DNA from: an uncultured Leifsonia sp.
GTDB lineage: Bacteria > Actinomycetota > Actinomycetes > Actinomycetales > Microbacteriaceae
Direction: 5' to 3'
NCBI RefSeq assembly: GCF_945957465.1
Contig: NZ_CAMFLC010000026.1
Span: forward strand, 1 to 56,365
Length of the DNA: 56,365 bases
Made by a program: the position numbers and the translations under genes
Part shown: positions 17,389 to 24,176 of the stretch, piece by piece
Layout of the letters: each line of letters begins with the position of its first letter
Numbering within the stretch: position 1 is the stretch's first letter
Notes under the pieces: generated by a model
Told to the model about the DNA's origin: nothing
Database searches by the model: none
Seen by the model: only the letters and a program-made list of their open reading frames with translations

Positions 17389-17420
17389 ACGCTATCGGAA
17401 TGGTTTTGACTTATTCAAAA
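17389..17420 (-). promoter_or_regulatory. furA-katA promoter with FurA-type operator
   Basis: Minus-strand promoter TTGAAT (17413-17418), 18-nt spacer, TAGCGT (17389-17394). Perfect dyad TTTTGACTTATTCAAAA (17404-17420) covers the -35. It contains a TTGACT-ATTC core resembling the FurA operator upstream of mycobacterial furA-katG. Confidence 0.7.
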
Positions 17421-17465
17421 CAACCTGCCGTCCCGGGCGTGGCGCGAACGGTGCACGCGCACCGC

Positions 17466-17807
17466 TCAGCGCAGGATCGACTCCATCTTCTTGCCCCGGG
17501 CCACCTCATCGACGAGCTTGTCCATGTACCGCAGCTTCTGCATCATCGGGTCGTCGATCTCCTCGACCCGAACGCCGCAGATCACTCCCGTGATGAGCGA
17601 GGCGCGCGCATTCAGCCCCGGCGCCTCGTCGAAGAAGGTCTTCAGGTCGACACCGCGGTCGATCGCCGACCTCAGCCCCTTCTCGTCATAGCCGGTCAGC
17701 CACCGCACGACCGTGTCGACGTCGGCGCCCGTGCGGCCTTTGCGCTCGACCTTGGCGACGTAGAGCGGATAGATGCTCGCGAAGCTCGTGGCGAAGATCT
17801 TGTGCAT
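17466..17807 (-). CDS. DUF2200 family protein
   Basis: 113 aa soluble protein of the DUF2200 family, recognised from MHKIFATSFASIYPLYVAKVERKGR-like start (residues 1-24), DTVVRWLTGYDEKGL and the conserved MMQKLRYMDKLVDEVARGKKMESILR end. Function unknown; structural genomics members have no assigned activity that I know. It is transcribed in the same direction as furA but 83 nt upstream of it, with its own leaderless promoter. Confidence 0.93.
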   Translation of the reverse strand: MHKIFATSFASIYPLYVAKVERKGRTGADVDTVVRWLTGYDEKGLRSAIDRGVDLKTFFDEAPGLNARASLITGVICGVRVEEIDDPMMQKLRYMDKLVDEVARGKKMESILR

Positions 17808-17813
17808 GACCTC

Positions 17814-17819
17814 AGGGTA
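17814..17819 (-). promoter_or_regulatory. -10 element of a leaderless promoter
   Basis: Minus-strand TACCCT ends 6 nt before the ATG at 17807. Confidence 0.45.
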
Positions 17820-17907
17820 GCTCTCGGGGTGGCACCCGTCTCGGGTGCAGCCGTGCTCTCCCGTACGCTTTCATGAGACATATCACCAAGACGGAAGACG
17901 GTTTCCC

Positions 17908-19125
17908 ATGACGCACGATTTCGTCGTCGACGCGCTGGGTGTCGGGCTGCGAGTGGAGGTCGACGGGATGTCCCGCGACGACTTCCGACGGCTGCGCGCC
18001 CAGTGGAGCCGGGTGTCGGCCCCGCGGAGCCGGGTAGCGGCCCCGCGGAGCCGGGTGACGGCTCAGCGAGCGCCGTCGGGCACGATCTCCGCCGTCCTCG
18101 GAGAACCGGCCCACGGTGCAGACGTGTCCGGCCGGGACTTCGACGAGGTCAGCGTCGCCCTGCGGCAGATGATCAACCTCCGGGCGATCGAGAGCAGGCG
18201 GGAGGAGCTCCTGATGTTCCACGCCGCGGGTCTGGCCGATCCCACGACCGGCCACGTCATCGCCTTGATCGGCCCCTCGGGCGCGGGTAAGACGACGGCC
18301 GCATCGACGCTCGGCAGGGTCCTGGGCTATGTATCGGATGAAACGGTCGCCGTCGATGCGTCGGGCGAAGTGCACCCTTTCCCCAAGCCGCTCGCGGTCA
18401 AGCAGCGCAACACCCCGCGCAAGTCCATCGCCGGCCCCGACGCGCTCGGACTGGTCGACGTGCGCGCTCCGCTGCAGCTCACCCGCCTCGCCCTCCTCGA
18501 CCGTCGCGAGGAGCCCGTCGCCCCGGCGATCACGACGCTGGGGATGGGGGAGGTCCTGGCCCAGGTCATCGAGCAGACCAGCTACTTCGCCTCGCTTCCC
18601 CGAGCGTTGAGGCGGCTGGAAGCCCGGATCCGGATCTCCGGCGGGGTGCACGTGATCCGCTATCACCGAGCGGCCGACCTGCACGACCCGGTTTGCGAGC
18701 TGCTCCGGCGGCCCGCGGCCCATCTCGCGCAGGAAGAGGGCCCGGCTGTGCGTGACGTCGAGGCCGTGGCCGGCGCCCTCCCGCCGGGCGCGTACGGGCG
18801 CCAGGAGGTCGACGACTGGATCGATACCGGTAGGGAGGTCCTGATCCTGGTCGGGGGCAAGACCTCCCGGCTCTCGCCTCTCGGCTCGGTGCTCTGGAAC
18901 GCCCTGGAGACCCCGCTGCCGCTGGACGACCTCGTCGCTCGGGCCGAGGCCGTATTCGGACCGGCGCCCGAGGACGCCGCCCGGATCACCGTCCAGTCGA
19001 TGCTGGACGAGTTCGTCGCTGCCGGGTTCGTCAGACGGAACGGGAAGGACGCGCAGGGCGGATCGGCCGAGAACGACACCGAAGGCGACGGGCTCCCCAG
19101 CGACGTGGCCTCGCTCTCGAGCTGA
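17908..19125 (+). CDS. HprK-like P-loop kinase fused to a PqqD-like winged-helix domain
   Basis: 405 aa. Residues about 90-330 resemble the C-terminal domain of HPr kinase: LLMFHAAGLADP, Walker A GPSGAGKTT (122-130), YVSDETVAVD and PFPKPLAVK. Residues about 320-400 look like a PqqD/RRE-type domain (TSRLSPLGSVLWNAL..PLPLDDLVARA..FVAAGFV). The N-terminus carries three near-identical heptads SRVSAPR/SRVAAPR/SRVTAQR (34-54). It is a paralogue of 44356-45468, sharing the same motif order. HprK-like kinases of this type occur in lasso-peptide and EPS loci; no partner gene is next to it here. No leaderless -10 is seen; the ATG is preceded by GGAAGACGG. Confidence 0.8.
   Translation: MTHDFVVDALGVGLRVEVDGMSRDDFRRLRAQWSRVSAPRSRVAAPRSRVTAQRAPSGTISAVLGEPAHGADVSGRDFDEVSVALRQMINLRAIESRREELLMFHAAGLADPTTGHVIALIGPSGAGKTTAASTLGRVLGYVSDETVAVDASGEVHPFPKPLAVKQRNTPRKSIAGPDALGLVDVRAPLQLTRLALLDRREEPVAPAITTLGMGEVLAQVIEQTSYFASLPRALRRLEARIRISGGVHVIRYHRAADLHDPVCELLRRPAAHLAQEEGPAVRDVEAVAGALPPGAYGRQEVDDWIDTGREVLILVGGKTSRLSPLGSVLWNALETPLPLDDLVARAEAVFGPAPEDAARITVQSMLDEFVAAGFVRRNGKDAQGGSAENDTEGDGLPSDVASLSS
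18002..18064 (+). repeat. Three 21-bp tandem repeats within the HprK-like gene
   Basis: In-frame copies around GGAGCCGGGT (18006, 18027, 18048) encode three Ser-Arg-Val heptads. Copy number may vary between strains. Confidence 0.85.
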
Positions 19126-19288
19126 ACCGTGTGGTTTCACCCGCCGCCGGGTGGAGGAGTGTGGACGAATCCCCGTGGATCACCGCATCCCGAGCCCCGG
19201 TTCCTGTCCGACTCACGCGGTTCGCTCGAGCATTCACCACCGCGCAATGCGCCACCGCGCGGCGCCACCGTGCGGCACCACCGCGCCA
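19126..19288. repeat. Convergent gap with CCACCGCGC tandem repeat
   Basis: No gene seen. Near its right end CCACCGCGC recurs at 19237, 19252, 19265 (one change) and 19278, with a fifth variant at 19289 running into the antiporter stop codon; pitch 11-15 nt. The left part also holds CCGCCGCCGGGTGG. It separates the ends of two convergent genes. Confidence 0.6.
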
Positions 19289-21016
19289 CTACCGCGCGCG
19301 TGACCGCAGCCGGGTCTCCTCGATGTCGAGCATCGACTGTGCCTCGGTGAGGATGCGCGACGGGTACGCCCCCCGAGCGCGCTCGAGGAGCAGTCGGTTG
19401 CGCTCGGCGTCGACCACGGCGAGCCGCAGCGTGCGGTAGATGTGGTGCGGGCGGCTCTCCGGGGGCGCGTCATAGAGCACGATGCGTTCCCATGCCGACT
19501 CGGCGCGCAGGTACGTCGTCTGCCGCACGCGCTCGACGACCTCGGGGTCGACGGGGGACGGGGTGCCCGCCGCGGTCTCGGGATCGTCCAGGACCGCCAG
19601 TCCGGCCTCGCTGAGGTCGTCGAGGAGCTGCGCGAGCAGCCGCCTGTCGTCTTTGATGTCGACGCCCTGGAGCCCGAGGACCCGGATCAGCCAGGGCAGT
19701 GTGCCGCCCTGGACGACCAGGCTGACGAACGCGACCGTGAAGGCGATGAGGATGAGTTGCGGACGGTAGGGGATGTCGCCGGGCAGCGACTGCGCGGCCG
19801 CGAGGGTGACGACGCCGCGCATCCCGGACCAGCCGAGAACGACGCCGCCCTTCCAGTCGATCGCCTCCTGGCGGAACTCTTCGAGGTCGCTGCGGTGGCG
19901 TTCGTAACGCAGCTCGGCGCGATGCTTGCGTTGCGCCTGCCAGCGGTAGCGCACCGGATGGTCGCGGAAGTAGCTGATCATCAGCCACTCGCGCAGCACG
20001 TGCTTCTCGGCCCGTTCGCCGCGTCTTCGCAGGAAGAAGATGAGCGGGCCGATCAGGATGAACCGGATCACGACCAGGGACGCCATCGCGATCAGCCCGA
20101 TCCCGACCGCATCCCACACGCTCAGGATCTCGGGGTGCTCGACGTCGGCGATGAGCGTGCGCAGCTCGAGGCCGATGAGCAGGAAGACGCCGTTCTCGAG
20201 CAGGAACTGGATGGTGCGCCAGTTGATCTGGTCGCTGATGCGGGCCTGGGCGCTGAACTGCCGGGGTGCGGCGTGCCCGGTGTAGAGGCCGGTGATGACG
20301 ACGGCGAGGACTCCCGAGCCGTGCAGCGCCTCCGTCGGCGCGAAGGCGGCGAACGGAACGATCACCGACAACGCGGTGTCGAGGACCGGGTCGTTCAGCT
20401 TGGAGCGCACCCACACCGAGACGAAGCCGACGACCAGGCCGATCACGAGCGCGATGACGACGGCCGAGAAGAAGTCCAGCACGCCGGCGATCGGCGTCGC
20501 GAGGGCGCCGACGGCCGCTGCGAGCGCGGTGCGCAGCAGCACCAGGGCGGTGGCGTCGTTGACGAGCCCCTCGCCCTCCAGCACGGTGAGCAGCCGCGGC
20601 GGCAGGCCGAGCTTGCGGCCGATGGAGGTGGCGGCGACGGCGTCGGGCGGGCTGATGATCGCGCCGAGCGCGATGGCCGCAGCCAGGTTGAGGTCGGGCA
20701 GCATCGTGTAGAGCACGAAGCCGGAGGCGAAGGCCGTGACGACCACGAGGAAGACCGACAGGCCGGCGATCGGCGCCAGGTTCCGGCGGAAGTCGGTGAG
20801 CGGGACGCTGATCGCGGCTGCGTAGAGGATGGGAGGCAGCAGGCCGTCGAGGATGATCTCGGGCGGGACCTCGACCTCGGGCACACCGGGCAGGCCGGAC
20901 AGGGTGACGCCGACGATCACGAGGATGATGGGCGCGGCGACGCCGAGCTTGCGGGCGGAGGCGGCTACCCCGACGATCACCGCGACGGCGATCACTGCAT
21001 AGACACCGAGCTCCAT
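19289..21016 (-). CDS. Na+/H+ antiporter, CPA1 (NhaP-like) family
   Basis: 575 aa. About twelve membrane helices (1-420) followed by a cytoplasmic tail of some 150 residues with coiled-coil character. The ion-binding helix motif AAIALGAIISPPDAVAATSIGRKLGLP with the ND/DD-type acidic pair replaced by P-P-D, and GLVNDATALVLLR, are typical of CPA1 exchangers. Expected to expel Na+ (or K+) in exchange for protons. Start at 21016 is supported by TAGGCT 6 nt upstream (GGAGGA occupies the gap, so either leaderless or SD-led initiation works). Confidence 0.92.
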   Translation of the reverse strand: MELGVYAVIAVAVIVGVAASARKLGVAAPIILVIVGVTLSGLPGVPEVEVPPEIILDGLLPPILYAAAISVPLTDFRRNLAPIAGLSVFLVVVTAFASGFVLYTMLPDLNLAAAIALGAIISPPDAVAATSIGRKLGLPPRLLTVLEGEGLVNDATALVLLRTALAAAVGALATPIAGVLDFFSAVVIALVIGLVVGFVSVWVRSKLNDPVLDTALSVIVPFAAFAPTEALHGSGVLAVVITGLYTGHAAPRQFSAQARISDQINWRTIQFLLENGVFLLIGLELRTLIADVEHPEILSVWDAVGIGLIAMASLVVIRFILIGPLIFFLRRRGERAEKHVLREWLMISYFRDHPVRYRWQAQRKHRAELRYERHRSDLEEFRQEAIDWKGGVVLGWSGMRGVVTLAAAQSLPGDIPYRPQLILIAFTVAFVSLVVQGGTLPWLIRVLGLQGVDIKDDRRLLAQLLDDLSEAGLAVLDDPETAAGTPSPVDPEVVERVRQTTYLRAESAWERIVLYDAPPESRPHHIYRTLRLAVVDAERNRLLLERARGAYPSRILTEAQSMLDIEETRLRSRAR

Positions 21017-21022
21017 TCCTCC

Positions 21023-21028
21023 AGCCTA
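21023..21028 (-). promoter_or_regulatory. -10 element of a leaderless promoter
   Basis: Minus-strand TAGGCT ends 6 nt before ATG 21016. Confidence 0.45.
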
Positions 21029-21065
21029 GGGAACGGAACGGCCTGGTCTGAACGCTCTCTCAGGT

Positions 21066-21632
21066 TCAGCGAGCGCGCAGTCCGTCGATCGCCATCGCGA
21101 TCACCCGGTCGCGCTGCTCGTCGTCGTCGAAGGCGACTCCGGCGATGCCGGACACCATGCGGATGACGTCGCCGATCGAGGCGTCCGGCCGCAGTTCGCC
21201 GGCCTCCTGGGCGCGGCGGACCAGCGGTTCGCCGGCCGCGTAGAGCGAGGTGCGGCAGCTCAGCAGCACGGGGGAGTCCTTGTTGAGGCCCTCCAGCAGC
21301 GCCTTCTTGGTGCCGACATAGAGGAGGAACCGGCGCAGCCAGGCCTGCACGGCCTCCCAGGGCTCGAGCGTGGTGGCATCGTCCGCTGCGCGGACGACGG
21401 CCTCGACCTCTTCGACGTAGACCGCCTCCACCAGGGCGTCGCGGGTGGGGAAGTTGCGGTAGAGCGTGCCGATGCCGACGCCCGCCCGCCGCGCGATGTC
21501 CTCGAGGGAGGCGCCGGCGCCGTCTGCCGCGAACGCGTCGCGCGCTGCGGCGAGCAGCGCGTCGAAGTTGCGGCGGGCGTCGGCGCGCTGGGGGCGCGCG
21601 ATGAGGGGAGTGGCGGTGTCGGTGCCGGTCAC
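21066..21632 (-). CDS. TetR-family repressor of the adjacent efflux gene
   Basis: 188 aa. N-terminal helix-turn-helix ADARRNFDALLAAARDAFAADG...SLEDIARRAGVGIGTLYRNFPTRDALVEAVY is textbook TetR; the C-terminal ligand domain has LYAAGEPLVRRAQEAGELRPD as in the SBP/TetR_C_33-like group. Start taken at GTG 21632, with GGAAGG about 10 nt upstream; the open frame continues to 21743 but would run through the operators. Divergent from the MFS gene, which it very likely represses through the two dyads at 21677 and 21711. Confidence 0.9.
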   Translation of the reverse strand: MTGTDTATPLIARPQRADARRNFDALLAAARDAFAADGAGASLEDIARRAGVGIGTLYRNFPTRDALVEAVYVEEVEAVVRAADDATTLEPWEAVQAWLRRFLLYVGTKKALLEGLNKDSPVLLSCRTSLYAAGEPLVRRAQEAGELRPDASIGDVIRMVSGIAGVAFDDDEQRDRVIAMAIDGLRAR

Positions 21633-21668
21633 GGCAGTGGTTCCTTCCAAGGTTGCGCAGATCACGGG

Positions 21669-21698
21669 TTGCGAAACGGAGGCACCCTCCGGTATTGT
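21669..21698 (+). promoter_or_regulatory. MFS promoter with operator O1 in its spacer
   Basis: TTGCGA (21669-21674), 18-nt spacer, TATTGT (21693-21698). The perfect dyad CGGAGGCACCCTCCG (21677-21691) lies entirely in the spacer, an ideal repressor position. Confidence 0.6.
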
Positions 21699-21710
21699 CT
21701 TACCTGTAAC

Positions 21711-21725
21711 CGGAGGCAGCCTCCG
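21711..21725. promoter_or_regulatory. Second TetR operator O2
   Basis: CGGAGGCAGCCTCCG is a perfect 7-1-7 dyad sharing CGGAGGCA with O1, 34 bp centre to centre. A further palindrome CTCCGATCGGAG (21721-21732) overlaps it. Confidence 0.6.
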
Positions 21726-21832
21726 ATCGGAGCCTCCCTCCAATTGTAGCTCTCCGCAGCGAAAAGAACACCGTCAGAAAGTCATCCGGTCGGCCATGCG
21801 CCGCCCTCCCATTCGAGAAGAAAGCCGTAGCC

Positions 21833-23395
21833 GTGTCTCGATCCCGTCCCTCCGCCACCTTCGCCGTTCTGGCTCTCAGCGTGGCCTCCTTCGCGACTCT
21901 CCAGTCGCTCGTCGTCCCCGTCCTGCCGGTCATCCAGCAGGACCTCCACACCACCACCGCCGGCGTCACCTGGACCATGACCGCGTGGCTGATCGCCGCG
22001 GCGGTCGCCACGCCGCTGCTCGGCCGCGTCGGCGACCTCGTCGGCAAGCGACGGGTGTTCGTGCTCGCCCTGCTGGCCGTGGCCGTCGGCAGCGTCATCG
22101 CCGCCGTCGCGCCCTCCATCGGCGTACTCATCGCCGGCCGTGTCGTCCAGGGCCTCGGCGGTGCCATGTTCCCGCTCGCGTTCGGCATCATCCGCGACGA
22201 GTTCCCCGCCCACCGGCTGCCGTCGGCGATCGGCGCCATCGCGTCGATCATCGCGGTGGGCAGCGGTCTCGGGACCGTGCTCGCCGGCCCCCTCGCCGAC
22301 CTCCTCAGCTGGCGCGGGCTCTTCCTCGTACCGGTCGCCCTCACCGTGACCGCGGCCGTGCTCGCCCTCGCCATCGTCCCCGAGTCGCCGACCCGGGCGA
22401 CGGGAGGCGTCAACCCGTGGTCGGCCGCGCTGCTCTCCGGCTGGCTCATCGCCCTCCTGCTGCCGCTCAGCACCGGCGCACAGTGGGGCTGGTCGTCGCC
22501 GCTGGTGATCGCGCTGTTCGCGCTGGCCGCCGTGCTTCTCGCCGCGTGGGTGGTCGTGGAGTTGCGCTCCCGCCACCCGCTGGTGGACATGCGTCTGATG
22601 CGCGAGCCCGGCGTCTGGTCGATGAACGCCGCCGCCGTCTTCATCGGAGCCGCCATGTTCGCGGTCTTCGCGTTCTTCCCGCGGTTCGTGCAGACTCCGG
22701 CCTCCACCGGCTACGGACTGGGCGCGAGTGTGGCCGAGTCGGGGCTCCTGATGCTCCCGATGCTCGTGACGATGGCGGTGACCGGTTTCATCAGCGGACC
22801 CCTCGAGCGCTGGCTCGGCTTCCGCACGCAGATCGTGATCGCCGCGGTCGTCATGGCGGCGTCGAGCCTGTCGATCGCGTTCTTCCACGGCTCGCTCTTC
22901 GCGGTCGCAGCGGCATCGGGCGTGTTCGGCATCGGCCTCGGTCTCATCTACGCGGCGATCACCAGCGTCGTGGTGCAGAGCGTCCCCGCGACGCAGACCG
23001 GGATCGCGAGCGGGATGAACGCGAACCTCCGCACCGTCGGCTCGGCCATCGGGGCCGCGGTGATGACCGCGCTCGTGACCGGCACGACCGGCGTGGGCGG
23101 TTTGCCGGCGGAGTCGGGTTACACCGAGGGTTTCGCGACGGCCGGGGTGCTCGCGTTCGGCGCGGCCGGCGTCACGGTCGCCGCGGCGATCGTGATCCGC
23201 TCGCGCACCCGCGCGGCTGCCGACCTCGCCGCCGTCGCCGGGCTCGCCCGGCTCGACGCGGAGGCCCGCATCGCCGAGGCGGATCCGCTGCGGGCGGCCG
23301 CCGAAGCCGCCGCCGTCGAAGCCGCCGAGATGGCTCGACTCGTCGAGAAGGTGGAGGCCGACCGCCCGACCGAGCCGGTCACCTCCGCCGCGTAG
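21833..23395 (+). CDS. MFS multidrug efflux transporter, DHA2 (14-TM) type
   Basis: 520 aa, about 14 hydrophobic helices. Proton-antiport signatures GRVGDLVGKRRVF (between TM2 and TM3) and the motif-C-like GSGLGTVLAGPLADLLSW are present, as in EmrB/QacA pumps. The C-terminal 60 residues are a charged Ala/Glu-rich cytoplasmic tail. Expected to expel hydrophobic drugs or host metabolites using the proton gradient. GTG 21833 follows GAAGAAAG. Controlled by the divergent TetR gene. Confidence 0.92.
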   Translation: MSRSRPSATFAVLALSVASFATLQSLVVPVLPVIQQDLHTTTAGVTWTMTAWLIAAAVATPLLGRVGDLVGKRRVFVLALLAVAVGSVIAAVAPSIGVLIAGRVVQGLGGAMFPLAFGIIRDEFPAHRLPSAIGAIASIIAVGSGLGTVLAGPLADLLSWRGLFLVPVALTVTAAVLALAIVPESPTRATGGVNPWSAALLSGWLIALLLPLSTGAQWGWSSPLVIALFALAAVLLAAWVVVELRSRHPLVDMRLMREPGVWSMNAAAVFIGAAMFAVFAFFPRFVQTPASTGYGLGASVAESGLLMLPMLVTMAVTGFISGPLERWLGFRTQIVIAAVVMAASSLSIAFFHGSLFAVAAASGVFGIGLGLIYAAITSVVVQSVPATQTGIASGMNANLRTVGSAIGAAVMTALVTGTTGVGGLPAESGYTEGFATAGVLAFGAAGVTVAAAIVIRSRTRAAADLAAVAGLARLDAEARIAEADPLRAAAEAAAVEAAEMARLVEKVEADRPTEPVTSAA

Positions 23396-23504
23396 TCGCG
23401 CGGGCAACTCCGGAGCCCGCCCCCGGAACGCCCCGGATCTCCGGAACCCACGGACATCCACACGGCGTGTCGCCCGCGAGCTCCGGAGTCGCCGACCGAC
23501 CCGT
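23396..23504. repeat. CTCCGGAG three-module array in a convergent junction
   Basis: CTCCGGAG (23408-23415), CTCCGGAA (23439-23446) and CTCCGGAG (23481-23488), each embedded in a longer GC-rich inverted context (GGGC..GCCC; GCGA..TCGC). Sits between the stops of the MFS and zinc-ribbon genes. Same three-module layout as the ATTCGT arrays, but a different sequence. Confidence 0.6.
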
Positions 23505-24038
23505 TCACGCGCGGGCCGCGGCCTCGCTGCGCCAGCGCGCGAGCAGCTGCCACGGGTCCGGCGTCCGCAGCGATGCGACGTGCCCGAGCAGCGCGTCGTC
23601 GGTCTCGAACCACTCCGTCCCCGGGATGCGCAGGGCGGCGAACTGCGCATGCCTGCGCTGCTCGACCGTGCGGTCGCCGCGCTCGAACGCCAGCACCTCG
23701 TCGTGCGGGAGGCTCGCGAACCGCCGGGCAGGATTGGCCGACGTGCCGATCTTGATGCGGTCGCGGAACCGCAGGTAGTAGACGACGTCGACGCGCGAGG
23801 CCGTCGTCCCGTCGGGAGGCAGCTCACCGACGCTCCACTCGCAGACGGCGCACAGCCATCCCGACGGGTAGCGCACCCCGAGCCGCGACCCGCAGAACGC
23901 GCAGGGCGACGGCAGCAGGTCCGTCTGCCCGTACTCCGCCTCCACCCACTCGTGCGCTTCGAGCAGGTGCGCCAGGCACAGCGCGACCGGCGCTCCGGGA
24001 TGTGCGGGAGCGCCGCAGAGCGAACACGACGCGGTCAC
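23505..24038 (-). CDS. Zinc-ribbon protein with T5orf172/MUG113 (GIY-YIG-like) domain
   Basis: 177 aa. Two CxxC pairs plus later cysteines (CSLCGAP..LCLAHL near 5-25; CAFCG..WLCAVC near 50-70) suggest zinc binding. Residues about 88-160, VYYLRFRDRIKIGTSANPARRFASL...VEQRRHAQFAALRIPGTEWFE, fit the T5orf172/MUG113 group of the GIY-YIG nuclease superfamily, where YYL and KIG replace GIY and YIG. Nuclease activity is predicted only. Start is GTG 24038, fixed by TACGGT 6 nt upstream. Confidence 0.8.
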   Translation of the reverse strand: MTASCSLCGAPAHPGAPVALCLAHLLEAHEWVEAEYGQTDLLPSPCAFCGSRLGVRYPSGWLCAVCEWSVGELPPDGTTASRVDVVYYLRFRDRIKIGTSANPARRFASLPHDEVLAFERGDRTVEQRRHAQFAALRIPGTEWFETDDALLGHVASLRTPDPWQLLARWRSEAAARA

Positions 24039-24044
24039 GTCGCG

Positions 24045-24050
24045 ACCGTA
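24045..24050 (-). promoter_or_regulatory. -10 element of a leaderless promoter
   Basis: Minus-strand TACGGT ends 6 nt before GTG 24038 and selects this GTG in a frame open much further upstream. Confidence 0.5.
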
Positions 24051-24164
24051 CCGCCCGCCGCCGACAGGCGACGAACGGCCGGTCTCGCCCCGCGCGGGTG
24101 GGCAGCGCGCCCGAGCGACGCGCGGCGAATCGTCGCGGCGCGCGGTGATTGCGCACGCGCACGC

Positions 24165-24170
24165 TAGGTT
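24165..24170 (+). promoter_or_regulatory. -10 element of a leaderless promoter
   Basis: TAGGTT ends 6 nt before ATG 24177, first gene of the ABC exporter operon. Confidence 0.5.
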
Positions 24171-24176
24171 GAGGGA

